Origin: Candidatus Zixiibacteriota bacterium
Lineage (GTDB): Bacteria; Zixibacteria; MSB-5A5; GN15; PGXB01
Direction: 5' to 3'
Assembly (NCBI GenBank): GCA_020345705.1
Contig: CP070766.1
Coordinates: 1,899,862-1,906,494, forward strand
Length of the DNA: 6,633 nucleotides
Part shown: one piece after another, positions 1 through 6,256 of the stretch
How positions within the stretch are numbered: position 1 is the first letter of the stretch
How the letters are laid out: every line of letters starts with the position of its first letter
Position numbers and translations under genes: made by a program
The notes under the pieces: generated by a model
Database searches by the model: none
Told to the model about the DNA's origin: nothing
Seen by the model: the letters and a program-made list of their open reading frames with translations, nothing else

Positions 1-1251
1 CATTATGATCAGCGCGCAAACGACGGATTTTGCAATCAACTGATTTCTGCGAATGGCAGACCCCGCCAGCGGAAAAATGAGAGCGAAAGCGACAAACAGC
101 AGGGGGAGAAACATGCCGGCCGATCTGACCAGAACCGTCAGACCGCCGAAAATACCGGCCGAGGTAATCGTCAGCCACCGATTTTCCCTGAGACCCCTGA
201 AGAGCAGATACAGTGACAGAGCAAGCAGAAAGAAAAACAGTGTTTCGGTCAGGACGGCGTTGGCGAGTGAAATCGATGTCAGCGATACAGCCGAAAGCAC
301 GCCCGCCATAACCGCAATAATCCGATTACCGGTCAACAGCTCAGTAATCATGAATGTGATAACGCACGACAGACAGCTCAGTATAATCTGGATGACAAGA
401 ATCGGCCAGTAGATATGGCCGAAAACCGTCGTGAACACTGCCAGGAAAAACGGATAGCCGGCTCCGACTATGTACAGTTCACTCTGCCCGGCCTCGCTTT
501 GCCCGAAAAGATAATCAGCCGCCGTGACATATTTTATCGGATCGGGGTACTGGTCGATAATATGTTCGGCACCAATCTGGGAAAGCATCGCAACCAGAAA
601 TAGAAACCGTAAGATCAGCGCAATCCCGAATATCAGAATGGCATATCTTGGAAATATGGCAGAGTTCAGCCAGGCTCGCCGCGGCCTGGGGCGGAAGGAG
701 TCGTCATCTTGCTCCTCTCGCCTGCCCGGCTCCACATCTGCAAATATCCGGGGCAGATATTTCTCTTTCAAGGACAGGGTGACGATGATCATCATGCACA
801 AAACCACGATTGACAGGAAGGCCCTTGATCCGGTCTCGCCGCTGACGCTGTAAACCACAAATTGTCTCTGAAGCGCTTTTGAGGCATCCGCCGGCTCTGC
901 AAGCTCATCAACCACGGTAATCTTGTCCAGATACGACGACGTCAACCAGCACTTGCCCGACCGACCGACAATCTCCCAGGTGTAATTTCCGGTTCTGTGA
1001 TCCTCTATGATGTTGACGCCGCTGTTGGCAAGCATTTTTCTGATCCCGCTTAGGTACTCCTGCAGGTTCATGGGGTCATGGCGCATGATGACCTGGGAGT
1101 TCTTGCGGTAGTCGAGACCCGTCATCATATCATAATCCCACGAACTCCATTGAATTCCAAGAATAACAAGACCGATACAGGTCAAAGCGGACGCGGCTGC
1201 GATAGTAAATGCGCGCTTTTTTGCAGACAGACGGCTAAACATCAAAATCAT
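1..1251 (-). CDS. GT-C (ArnT/PMT-like) membrane glycosyltransferase with N-terminal extension, 3' part missing
   Basis: An open frame of 417 codons runs from ATG at 1251 to the left edge without a stop, so the C-terminus lies outside the window. An in-frame TGA at 1257-1255 makes 1251 the earliest possible start; ATG 1242 is an alternative. The ribosome binding site is weak (AAAGTGA). The protein starts with a basic stretch and a membrane segment (about residues 15-34). A soluble, probably periplasmic part of about 110 residues follows, then a second membrane segment (145-161) and an Arg/Asp-rich linker (162-195). From about 200 on it resembles dolichyl-phosphate-mannose-type (GT39/ArnT) transferases: a first loop with YPDPIKY (D237), the GYPFFLAVF block (265-273), LTETLFFF (E336) and LVRSAGMF (R376) between hydrophobic helices. 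Such enzymes move sugars from polyprenyl-phosphate donors outside the cytoplasmic membrane; the acceptor is unknown. It may be co-transcribed with ileS, 64 nt upstream. The superfamily is fairly sure, the specificity is not. Confidence 0.8.
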   Translation of the reverse strand, partial: MILMFSRLSAKKRAFTIAAASALTCIGLVILGIQWSSWDYDMMTGLDYRKNSQVIMRHDPMNLQEYLSGIRKMLANSGVNIIEDHRTGNYTWEIVGRSGKCWLTSSYLDKITVVDELAEPADASKALQRQFVVYSVSGETGSRAFLSIVVLCMMIIVTLSLKEKYLPRIFADVEPGRREEQDDDSFRPRPRRAWLNSAIFPRYAILIFGIALILRFLFLVAMLSQIGAEHIIDQYPDPIKYVTAADYLFGQSEAGQSELYIVGAGYPFFLAVFTTVFGHIYWPILVIQIILSCLSCVITFMITELLTGNRIIAVMAGVLSAVSLTSISLANAVLTETLFFFLLALSLYLLFRGLRENRWLTITSAGIFGGLTVLVRSAGMFLPLLFVAFALIFPLAGSAIRRNQLIAKSVVCALIIM

Positions 1252-1267
1252 TAATCACTTTGCTGTA

Positions 1268-1285
1268 CTGTGACGGGCGGCACAG
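1268..1285 (-). repeat. Short hairpin upstream of the glycosyltransferase start
   Basis: On the minus strand CTGTG and CACAG pair around an 8-nt loop, CCGCCCGT. The hairpin lies 16 nt upstream of the glycosyltransferase ATG and 7 nt after the larger palindrome next to the ileS stop. It has no U-tract and is short, so it could be chance. If real, it could stabilise a processed end or restrict ribosome loading on the downstream gene. Confidence 0.3.
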
Positions 1286-1292
1286 CTTGACC

Positions 1293-1315
1293 GTCAAATC
1301 TCGGAGAGATTTGAC
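1293..1315 (-). repeat. Perfect 10-bp palindrome abutting the ileS stop codon
   Basis: The arms GTCAAATCTC and GAGATTTGAC are exact reverse complements separated by TCC. The first base follows the ileS TAG directly. No run of T follows on either strand (minus-strand continuation GGTCAAGC), so it is not a textbook intrinsic terminator. It may be an mRNA 3'-end stabilising hairpin, a weak terminator needing a factor, or one copy of a dispersed palindromic repeat. Confidence 0.6.
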
Positions 1316-4300
1316 CTACGGAACTTTGTCCAGCTTCAAAGCGACCTTGTGGCCCGTGATTTCGATAACCTTATCCGGGTCGCCGGAGATGGCGCTGCTG
1401 GCGTCAAGGGCCAGCGTCTCGGATTTGACGTAATCCAGCCAGTTGTCGATGGCGCCGGACAGCGTGTCACTCTCGGTCGAGTAGTGCAGGTTGATCCGGT
1501 CATCCAGCTCGAAGCCGCGGTCCTTGCGAAGAGTCTGAATATGACGTACCAGATCGCGAACCATTCCCTCGGCCATCAGTTCATCGGTCAGGCTGGTGTC
1601 AAGCGCGGTCGTGTAATCGGTACTTTCGTAAAGAGCAATATGCTCCGGGCATACGGTCTCGACGATAATGTCTTCGGCGGCGAGGTCGTAGTTCCTGCCG
1701 TCCACTGTTACGGCCACGTCGAGGCCGGCTTTGACTCGCCGGGCTACCTGAGCGGCATCCATCGATGAGAGAGCTTTTCCGATTTCGGGTACGGCCTTGC
1801 CGAATTTCGGCCCCGTGACCGAGAAGTTCGGTTTGACCGAATAACTTATCATGTCCGAAAGATCATCAACAAGCACCAGCTCTTTCACGTTCAGTTCATC
1901 AAGGATGTGATTTTCGAATCTTCGGAAAGCATCGGCTGTCGATTTATCGCGGCAACCGACGGTGACCGAGGCCAGCGGTTGGCGGACCCTGACCTGCCGC
2001 TCTTTTCGCAGACCCAGCACCCGCGAGACCAGGTCGGCGGCGGCATCCATATCTTCGGAAAGCTGACGGTCGATTATGCTTTCATCGGCTTCGGGGAACG
2101 TGCACATGTGGACGCTTTCGGGACTTGACGCGTCATGCGACCGCACCAGATTCAGATACATCGCTTCCGTAACGAACGGCACCACCGGCGCCATGACGCG
2201 GCAGAGCTTGGTCAGGACTTCGTACAACGTCTGATAGGCGGCCAGCTTGTCGATATCTTCATCCGACTGCGTCCGCCAGAACCGTCTCCGATTGCGACGA
2301 ACATACCAGTTCGACAACCGCTCGATGAATTCCTCGGCGGCCCGCATCACAGCCACCATATTGTAATTGGGCATTTCTCGGTCAACAAGTTCCACCAGCA
2401 GATTCAAATTGGAGAGAATCCATCTGTCCATGTCGGTCCGCTGCGAAATCGGAACCGGCTCCGTGCCCGGATCGAACCTGTCAAGCCTTGCATAGTTGCA
2501 GAAGAAGGCGTAGACGTTCCACCATGTGTTGAAAACCGTCCGTTCAATCTGCTTACCGAGGGTATAGCCGAAATTCAAATTCGCGGTCGGGGTCTGCCTA
2601 CAGAAAGCCCAGCGCATGACATCGACGCCCATTTTCTCGGCGGCTTCCGTAAACCAGATGGCGTTGCCGGTCGACTTGTGCATCTCCTCGCCTTTTTCGT
2701 CCCGGACCAGGGCATGGCCGAAAAGCGTCTTGAACGGCGGGACATTCTCCATCATCGTTGACATCGCCAGCAAGGCATAGAACCAGTTGCGGAACTGCCC
2801 CGGCAGACATTCAAGCACCAGATCAGCCGGAATCCACTCCTTCCAGTACTCCCGGTCGGTGTTGTACCTGACGGTTGAATACGGGACGATACCGGCGTCT
2901 AGCCAGGGATTGCCGACGTCTTTGATGCGCGGGACGGTTTTGCCGCACTTTTCGCATTTGATCTTGACGCCATCGACCCACGGCCGGTGCGGTGAATGCC
3001 CGTCGAATTCATCCCAGCCTTCGATGGCCCGCTCTTTCAATTCCTGTTTGGAGCCGATAACGTCGAACCAGCCGCACTCACATTCATAAATCGGAAGGGC
3101 CAGTCCCCAGAAACGCTTTTTGGAGATCATCCAGTCCCGCATGTTGTCGAGCCAGTCAAGTTCCCGTGCCAGACCCCAGTCGGGTATCCACTGGATTTGC
3201 CTGGCGACTTCTTTGATCTCATTGCGCCAGGACATGTTAATGAACCATTCACTAACGTTCCGGAATAAAAGGGCCGTGCCGCACCGCCAGCAGTGCGGAT
3301 AGTTGTGCAGGTAATCCTCTTTTTTATAGTAGTATTCCTTTTCGCGAAGGCTCTTGAGGACGTCCTCGGCGATCTCGGAGGCCGGCAGTCCGGTGAGAAA
3401 ACCATAGCCGTCGATAAAAACGCCGTTTTCATCAATCGGGGCCAGAACCTGCAATTCCTCAATACCCGATAGATCAAAATCTTCTTTGCCGCATCCGGGA
3501 GCGATGTGCACGATGCCGGTTCCCTCGTCGTCCGAAACCAACTCCCAGCCGACAACGCGGTGTTCATCCCTGACATCGCTTTGCGCCGGGAACTCATCAA
3601 ACGGCCCCACATATTTCCATCCAATCATCTCCCGGCCTGGAATCTCGCGAACGACCTCGAACGGCCCTTTCTCCTTCATTATATCGACCAGGGCCGAGGC
3701 AATGTAGTACGTGCCGTCTCCCTGCCTGACGACCGAGTAAAGTATGTCGTTGTGAACGGCGCAGGCGACGTTCGCCGACAGCGTCCAAGGCGTGGTTGTC
3801 CATACCAGCAGATATTCCCTGTCCCGTCCGCGAATGGGGAGCCGTAAGAACACCGACAAATCCTTGACCTCTTTGTACCCCTCATGCATTTCATGCTGGC
3901 TGATTCCGGTTCCGCACCGGGGGCACCATGGCATGCTGTCGGCGCCTTTATATATGAATCCGCGCTGGTGACATTTTTTCAGGAAGGTCCAGATGGTGTA
4001 GTTGTTTTCATCGGTCATCGTGTAGTAGGAATCATTCCAGTCCATCCAGTAACCGAGCCGGATGGATTCATCCGTCTGTATCCGGGCGTATTTGCTGGCG
4101 CGTTCCTTGCATTTGGTTACGAAATTCTCGAGCCCGTATGATTCGATATCACGTTTGGTTTTGAAATCGAGTTCTTTTTCTACCTCCACCTCAATCCACA
4201 GGCCCTGGCAGTCAAAGCCGTTCTGATAACGCTGCTGATAACCTTTCATGGCATAGTAGCGCTGGAAACAATCCTTGTAGGTCCGCCCCCAGGCGTGGTG

Positions 4301-4468
4301 CACACCCATCGGATTGTTCGCCGTAATCGGGCCGTCAAGAAAAGACCACCGGGGATTACCCTCGTTCTGCTTTACCAGCTTTTCGAATATCTGCTTGTCT
4401 TTCCAGAATTCGAGCATCCGATGTTCCTGCCCGATGTAGTCGGCAGCGTGATCAACCTTTTGGAACAT
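1316..4468 (-). CDS. ileS: Isoleucyl-tRNA synthetase, type-2-like, with GVHH signature
   Basis: This cytoplasmic class I synthetase charges tRNA-Ile with isoleucine using ATP. The start chosen is ATG 4468, giving 1050 aa, because GAGG at 4478-4475 lies 6 nt upstream. The frame stays open to 4564 but that extension crosses the leader terminator. In order: N-terminal helix; Rossmann core with DGPITANN and GVHH at 55-58 in the HIGH position; a Cys-pair element (PWCPRCG); the CP1 editing domain from WTTTPWTL (223-230) to GTGIVHIAPGCG (316-327), with D330 likely the editing aspartate; more Cys pairs (HCWRCG, CEKCGK); WLDAG; EMHKS at 595-599 in the KMSKS position; anticodon-binding and C-terminal domains. 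The C-terminus ends in LDKVP without the Cys-rich zinc motif of type-1 bacterial enzymes. Length and ending fit the IleRS2 class. Expression is probably controlled by the attenuator in the leader. The identity is secure; the type-2 assignment is from motif and length only. Confidence 0.97.
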   Translation of the reverse strand: MFQKVDHAADYIGQEHRMLEFWKDKQIFEKLVKQNEGNPRWSFLDGPITANNPMGVHHAWGRTYKDCFQRYYAMKGYQQRYQNGFDCQGLWIEVEVEKELDFKTKRDIESYGLENFVTKCKERASKYARIQTDESIRLGYWMDWNDSYYTMTDENNYTIWTFLKKCHQRGFIYKGADSMPWCPRCGTGISQHEMHEGYKEVKDLSVFLRLPIRGRDREYLLVWTTTPWTLSANVACAVHNDILYSVVRQGDGTYYIASALVDIMKEKGPFEVVREIPGREMIGWKYVGPFDEFPAQSDVRDEHRVVGWELVSDDEGTGIVHIAPGCGKEDFDLSGIEELQVLAPIDENGVFIDGYGFLTGLPASEIAEDVLKSLREKEYYYKKEDYLHNYPHCWRCGTALLFRNVSEWFINMSWRNEIKEVARQIQWIPDWGLARELDWLDNMRDWMISKKRFWGLALPIYECECGWFDVIGSKQELKERAIEGWDEFDGHSPHRPWVDGVKIKCEKCGKTVPRIKDVGNPWLDAGIVPYSTVRYNTDREYWKEWIPADLVLECLPGQFRNWFYALLAMSTMMENVPPFKTLFGHALVRDEKGEEMHKSTGNAIWFTEAAEKMGVDVMRWAFCRQTPTANLNFGYTLGKQIERTVFNTWWNVYAFFCNYARLDRFDPGTEPVPISQRTDMDRWILSNLNLLVELVDREMPNYNMVAVMRAAEEFIERLSNWYVRRNRRRFWRTQSDEDIDKLAAYQTLYEVLTKLCRVMAPVVPFVTEAMYLNLVRSHDASSPESVHMCTFPEADESIIDRQLSEDMDAAADLVSRVLGLRKERQVRVRQPLASVTVGCRDKSTADAFRRFENHILDELNVKELVLVDDLSDMISYSVKPNFSVTGPKFGKAVPEIGKALSSMDAAQVARRVKAGLDVAVTVDGRNYDLAAEDIIVETVCPEHIALYESTDYTTALDTSLTDELMAEGMVRDLVRHIQTLRKDRGFELDDRINLHYSTESDTLSGAIDNWLDYVKSETLALDASSAISGDPDKVIEITGHKVALKLDKVP

Positions 4469-4474
4469 TCCTAA

Positions 4475-4478
4475 CCTC
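4475..4478 (-). promoter_or_regulatory. ileS ribosome binding site
   Basis: GAGG lies 6 nt upstream of ATG 4468. This decides the ileS start against the upstream in-frame ATGs at 4486 and 4564. It lies downstream of the leader terminator, so only read-through transcripts carry it. Confidence 0.8.
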
Positions 4479-4495
4479 GCAAACATCACTAATAC

Positions 4496-4522
4496 AAAAA
4501 ACCACGGAAGCTCTCCCGTGGT
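4496..4522 (-). terminator. Rho-independent terminator in the ileS leader (attenuator)
   Basis: On the minus strand ACCACGG pairs with CCGTGGT (7 bp). G-U and A-U pairs can extend the stem to a GAGC tetraloop. The last T of the stem is followed by five more T. The hairpin ends about 27 nt before the ileS ATG and about 175 nt after the likely transcription start. A canonical terminator between a promoter and its own gene is the mark of conditional termination. Confidence 0.9.
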
Positions 4523-4555
4523 CTGAATTCTCCAGCCGCCTTCAAGGCCAGGGAG
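4513..4555 (-). promoter_or_regulatory. Candidate antiterminator competing with the leader terminator
   Basis: CUCCCUGG (4555-4548) can pair with CCACGGGAG (4521-4513), giving eight pairs with one bulged C. GC/GC can extend it beyond one mismatch. The 3' arm covers the 5' arm of the terminator, so the two structures exclude each other. The intervening loop can hold a small GCCT/AGGC hairpin. The pairing was worked out by eye; no free energies were computed. Confidence 0.65.
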
Positions 4556-4563
4556 GGCCATCA

Positions 4564-4592
4564 CCCATGCCCCGGCATACCCGGCACATGGG
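4564..4592 (-). promoter_or_regulatory. Strong leader hairpin just after the leader-peptide stop codon
   Basis: CCCATG (4592-4587) pairs with CATGGG (4569-4564). Inside, CCGG (4584-4581) pairs with CCGG (4575-4572) around GTATG, with a 2x2 internal loop between the stems. It starts 5 nt after the leader stop codon, so a ribosome on the last Ile codons or the stop would mask its 5' arm. Its inner part GCCGGGG (4576-4570) could instead pair with CCCUGGC (4553-4547), which overlaps the antiterminator arm. This could be the sensing or pausing hairpin. Confidence 0.6.
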
Positions 4593-4597
4593 ACGGG

Positions 4598-4645
4598 CTA
4601 AATAATAATTCGTATGCCGATAATTTCAGCTATCCTCTTGCGCAT
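4598..4645 (-). CDS. Isoleucine-rich leader peptide of ileS (attenuator peptide)
   Basis: ATG at 4645 opens a 15-codon frame encoding MRKRIAEIIGIRIII, ending in TAG. Seven of 15 residues are isoleucine (positions 5, 8, 9, 11, 13, 14, 15), and the last three codons before the stop are all ATT. All three Ile codons occur: ATA twice, ATC once and ATT four times. A Shine-Dalgarno AAGG (4654-4651) sits 5 nt upstream of the ATG. The frame lies about 30 nt from the predicted transcription start and is followed by a hairpin, an antiterminator segment and the terminator ahead of ileS. By analogy with the ilv, thr and pheST leaders, ribosomes slowed by lack of charged tRNA-Ile would favour antitermination. 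The peptide itself probably has no function beyond being translated. The gene is too short for usual gene callers. I infer regulation from architecture; no homologue was checked. Confidence 0.88.
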   Translation of the reverse strand: MRKRIAEIIGIRIII

Positions 4646-4650
4646 TCTGA

Positions 4651-4654
4651 CCTT
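4651..4654 (-). promoter_or_regulatory. Leader-peptide ribosome binding site
   Basis: AAGG lies 5 nt upstream of the leader ATG at 4645. A plausible Shine-Dalgarno on such a short frame supports its being translated rather than being a chance run of ATT codons. Confidence 0.7.
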
Positions 4655-4681
4655 GAATTGTCTTCGTTTCTCAACGGCGCT

Positions 4682-4711
4682 ATTATATATTCAGATACGC
4701 CATCAAGTCAA
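4682..4711 (-). promoter_or_regulatory. Sigma70-type promoter of the ileS transcript
   Basis: On the minus strand the -35 element TTGACT (4711-4706) matches the consensus at five of six positions. The -10 element TATAAT (4687-4682) is perfect, and the spacer is 18 bp. Transcription would start near 4675. The flanking DNA is A/T-rich. The position suits a leader of about 200 nt carrying the peptide and attenuator. Confidence 0.88.
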
Positions 4712-4891
4712 GGAAATTTTGACTGTTTTTATGCCCTATCCTCCCGACAATTGGCCCGCCAAACATCATTTTCCGCACCGGTTATTATAAGGATATCGGA
4801 CAATTATTCCACTTTTTGAGGGGGAGAACTATTCATCTCTCACCATCATGCCCACATAAGGACATATAAGACGACCCTTCCCAAAAACCGC
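4712..4891. other. Divergent intergenic region without a gene
   Basis: The stretch lies between the two divergent promoters and shows no convincing reading frame on either strand. It holds the palindrome TTGGCCCGCCAA (4751-4762), about 40 bp upstream of the ileS -35, which could be a weak operator or chance. GACAATT occurs twice (4745-4751 and 4799-4805). I found nothing resembling an RNA gene. Confidence 0.5.
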
Positions 4892-4920
4892 TTGAAATGC
4901 CTCTGCGTTTGCCTTATCTT
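4892..4920 (+). promoter_or_regulatory. Candidate promoter of the 411-aa protein/cupin operon
   Basis: TTGAAA (4892-4897) and TATCTT (4915-4920) are separated by exactly 17 bp. The -35 is one base off consensus and the -10 two bases off. The predicted start near 4927 gives an untranslated leader of about 85 nt. A 5-bp inverted repeat (GCAGG 4944-4948, CCTGC 4966-4970) in it is too weak to call a regulatory structure. Confidence 0.5.
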
Positions 4921-4999
4921 CACGCTGAGTTGTGCCGGGAATGGCAGGTTTCCAAGCGCGAGCGGCCTGCTTCGAAAGGATAAAGATATTCCGTTTACC

Positions 5000-5004
5000 A
5001 GGAG
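5000..5004 (+). promoter_or_regulatory. Ribosome binding site that sets the start at 5013
   Basis: AGGAG is followed by an 8-nt spacer and ATG 5013. The same frame is open from ATG 4932, but that site has no comparable binding site and lies almost on the predicted transcription start. The 27-residue extension is therefore unlikely. Confidence 0.8.
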
Positions 5005-5012
5005 AAGTAATA

Positions 5013-6248
5013 ATGCATTTTAAGCTCTTGACCGACAGAGACTTGAAGGCAATCGACGCCTTAATCGACGCCTACGGCGGAGCCAGGGCAATTTGTGACA
5101 GGATTGCCGAGGTGCGAAAGTATGAAACCCGCAAGAAAATGGCCGGTGACAAGGGTTACGGGCAGATGCTTGAGCAGGCCGAGCAGTATGCCGGCGAGTT
5201 TCCCAAAGTCGAGGATTTCGTCGAAAAAGAAGGAATCAAAGTCACCAAAAAAGGCGTCTGCACGACACAGGTGTCCGGATTTCAGGGGGCAAGAGTGACC
5301 CATAACTGCATGAGCCGGGTCGCCAAAAACAAAGATGTCCTCTTTCCGACCGAAATGATATCGGTTGTCGGCCTGACGGACCATTATATCTACAGCGGCG
5401 ACCTCCTGGCGACATTGGCGATGGCGGAGAATATTCTGGGAGCCAGCAAATTCTGCTCGACCAATTTGCTCGGCACGCCTTTGCCTGAGGAGCGGTTTGC
5501 CAAAATCGAGAAGATCACGGGTGAGAAATTCGACCGCCGCGACCTGGGCGACGACCTCAGCCAGATAATCCTCAAGAATATGGGCACCGCGTTTGGCAAC
5601 CTGGGCGGCGTCGAGGTCGGCGACAACAACCACCTGGTCTACCTCGACACGATAACACGGGCCGCTCTTGAGACCGGCGCAAATTTCTTTTTGAATCCGA
5701 GCTGGTCAACGATCGTAGCGGCATGTTACTACGCACGCGAGATTCCGGAGATGAGTTTCAAGATTTCGATGCTTCTATCCACACAAAATGCAATTATGTT
5801 CCGGATGCTGATGAACATCGTAAAAGAATACCTTCGGGACGACGGAACCACGCCGCTTTATGAAATCAATATTGGCAACGCCGCCAGTGCCGAGACCTTT
5901 ATACAATGCTCGGAGGATCTCAAGGCTTCAGGCCTGCCGCAGATCTCACTGACGGCGCACCTTCGAATCAATCCTGACCTCGGAATGGAAGATTTCAATT
6001 GGACCGAGAACGCCCACAAAGTGCTCGACTCGGGCCATAACCTGACCATCAAGTATGAAAGCGATGGAACATCACGCCCGTACGACACCATGGAGGCATA
6101 CTTCCTTTCCGATGAAGATCGGGACGACAAGGCCGACCTGATCGGGGACGTAATCTATCACAAGTGCATCCGGTGCGACCTGGACGCGCGGGCAATCATG
6201 CGCCGCGGGCATGACGCCAAATTTGCTAAAATCGCCTATAAATCATAG
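5013..6248 (+). CDS. Conserved-looking soluble protein of unknown function, 411 aa
   Basis: I do not recognise the family. The start at 5013 has a good AGGAG site. The protein is soluble in character, with no signal peptide or membrane segment. Residues 1-80 are charged and look helical. The rest alternates short hydrophobic strands with Gly/Asn/Asp-rich turns, for example VEVGDNNHLVYLD (200-212), GANFFLNPSWSTIVAACYYA (222-241), LYEINIGNAASAETF (282-296) and ISLTAHLRINPD (311-322). This is compatible with an alpha/beta barrel, a shape inference only. Eight cysteines occur, including a CIRC pair at 385-388 near the C-terminus. H97, C99, H124, H207 and H316 lie in motif-like stretches and could be catalytic or metal ligands. 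The coupled cupin gene 8 nt downstream suggests a shared small-molecule pathway. Codon use resembles the neighbours, with no sign of recent transfer. An enzyme is likely but no reaction can be named. Confidence 0.93.
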   Translation: MHFKLLTDRDLKAIDALIDAYGGARAICDRIAEVRKYETRKKMAGDKGYGQMLEQAEQYAGEFPKVEDFVEKEGIKVTKKGVCTTQVSGFQGARVTHNCMSRVAKNKDVLFPTEMISVVGLTDHYIYSGDLLATLAMAENILGASKFCSTNLLGTPLPEERFAKIEKITGEKFDRRDLGDDLSQIILKNMGTAFGNLGGVEVGDNNHLVYLDTITRAALETGANFFLNPSWSTIVAACYYAREIPEMSFKISMLLSTQNAIMFRMLMNIVKEYLRDDGTTPLYEINIGNAASAETFIQCSEDLKASGLPQISLTAHLRINPDLGMEDFNWTENAHKVLDSGHNLTIKYESDGTSRPYDTMEAYFLSDEDRDDKADLIGDVIYHKCIRCDLDARAIMRRGHDAKFAKIAYKS

Positions 6249-6256
6249 GAAGAAAA

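Noticed and set aside
53..853. Three plus-strand open frames of 62 to 119 codons
   Set aside because: They lie opposite the glycosyltransferase frame, which is open for 417 codons with clear GT-C motifs. Their translations are low-complexity and resemble nothing.
1293..1315. Intrinsic terminator for ileS
   Set aside because: The stem is perfect but there is no T-run on either side, so I list it as a palindrome rather than a terminator.
1349..4141. Multiple open frames within ileS on both strands
   Set aside because: They are shadows of the ileS coding sequence in a codon-biased gene.
4469..4564. N-terminal extension of ileS to the upstream ATG at 4564
   Set aside because: It would translate through the leader terminator and lacks a suitable binding site. 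IleRS proteins begin near the MFQKVDHAADYIG segment, and GAGG precedes ATG 4468.
4496..4675. T-box riboswitch in the ileS leader
   Set aside because: I looked for the conserved AGGGUGGNACCGCG element before the terminator and did not find it. GGGTGATGG and GACCACGGG are only partial resemblances. The Ile-rich frame with its own binding site explains the leader better, though a covariance search would settle it.
4932..5012. 27-residue upstream extension of the 411-aa protein
   Set aside because: ATG 5013 has AGGAG at good spacing. The extension begins next to the predicted transcription start and looks like untranslated leader.
5061..6130. Minus-strand frames opposite the 411-aa gene, up to 190 codons
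   Set aside because: They have no binding sites, and the plus-strand protein has the sounder start, composition and operon context.
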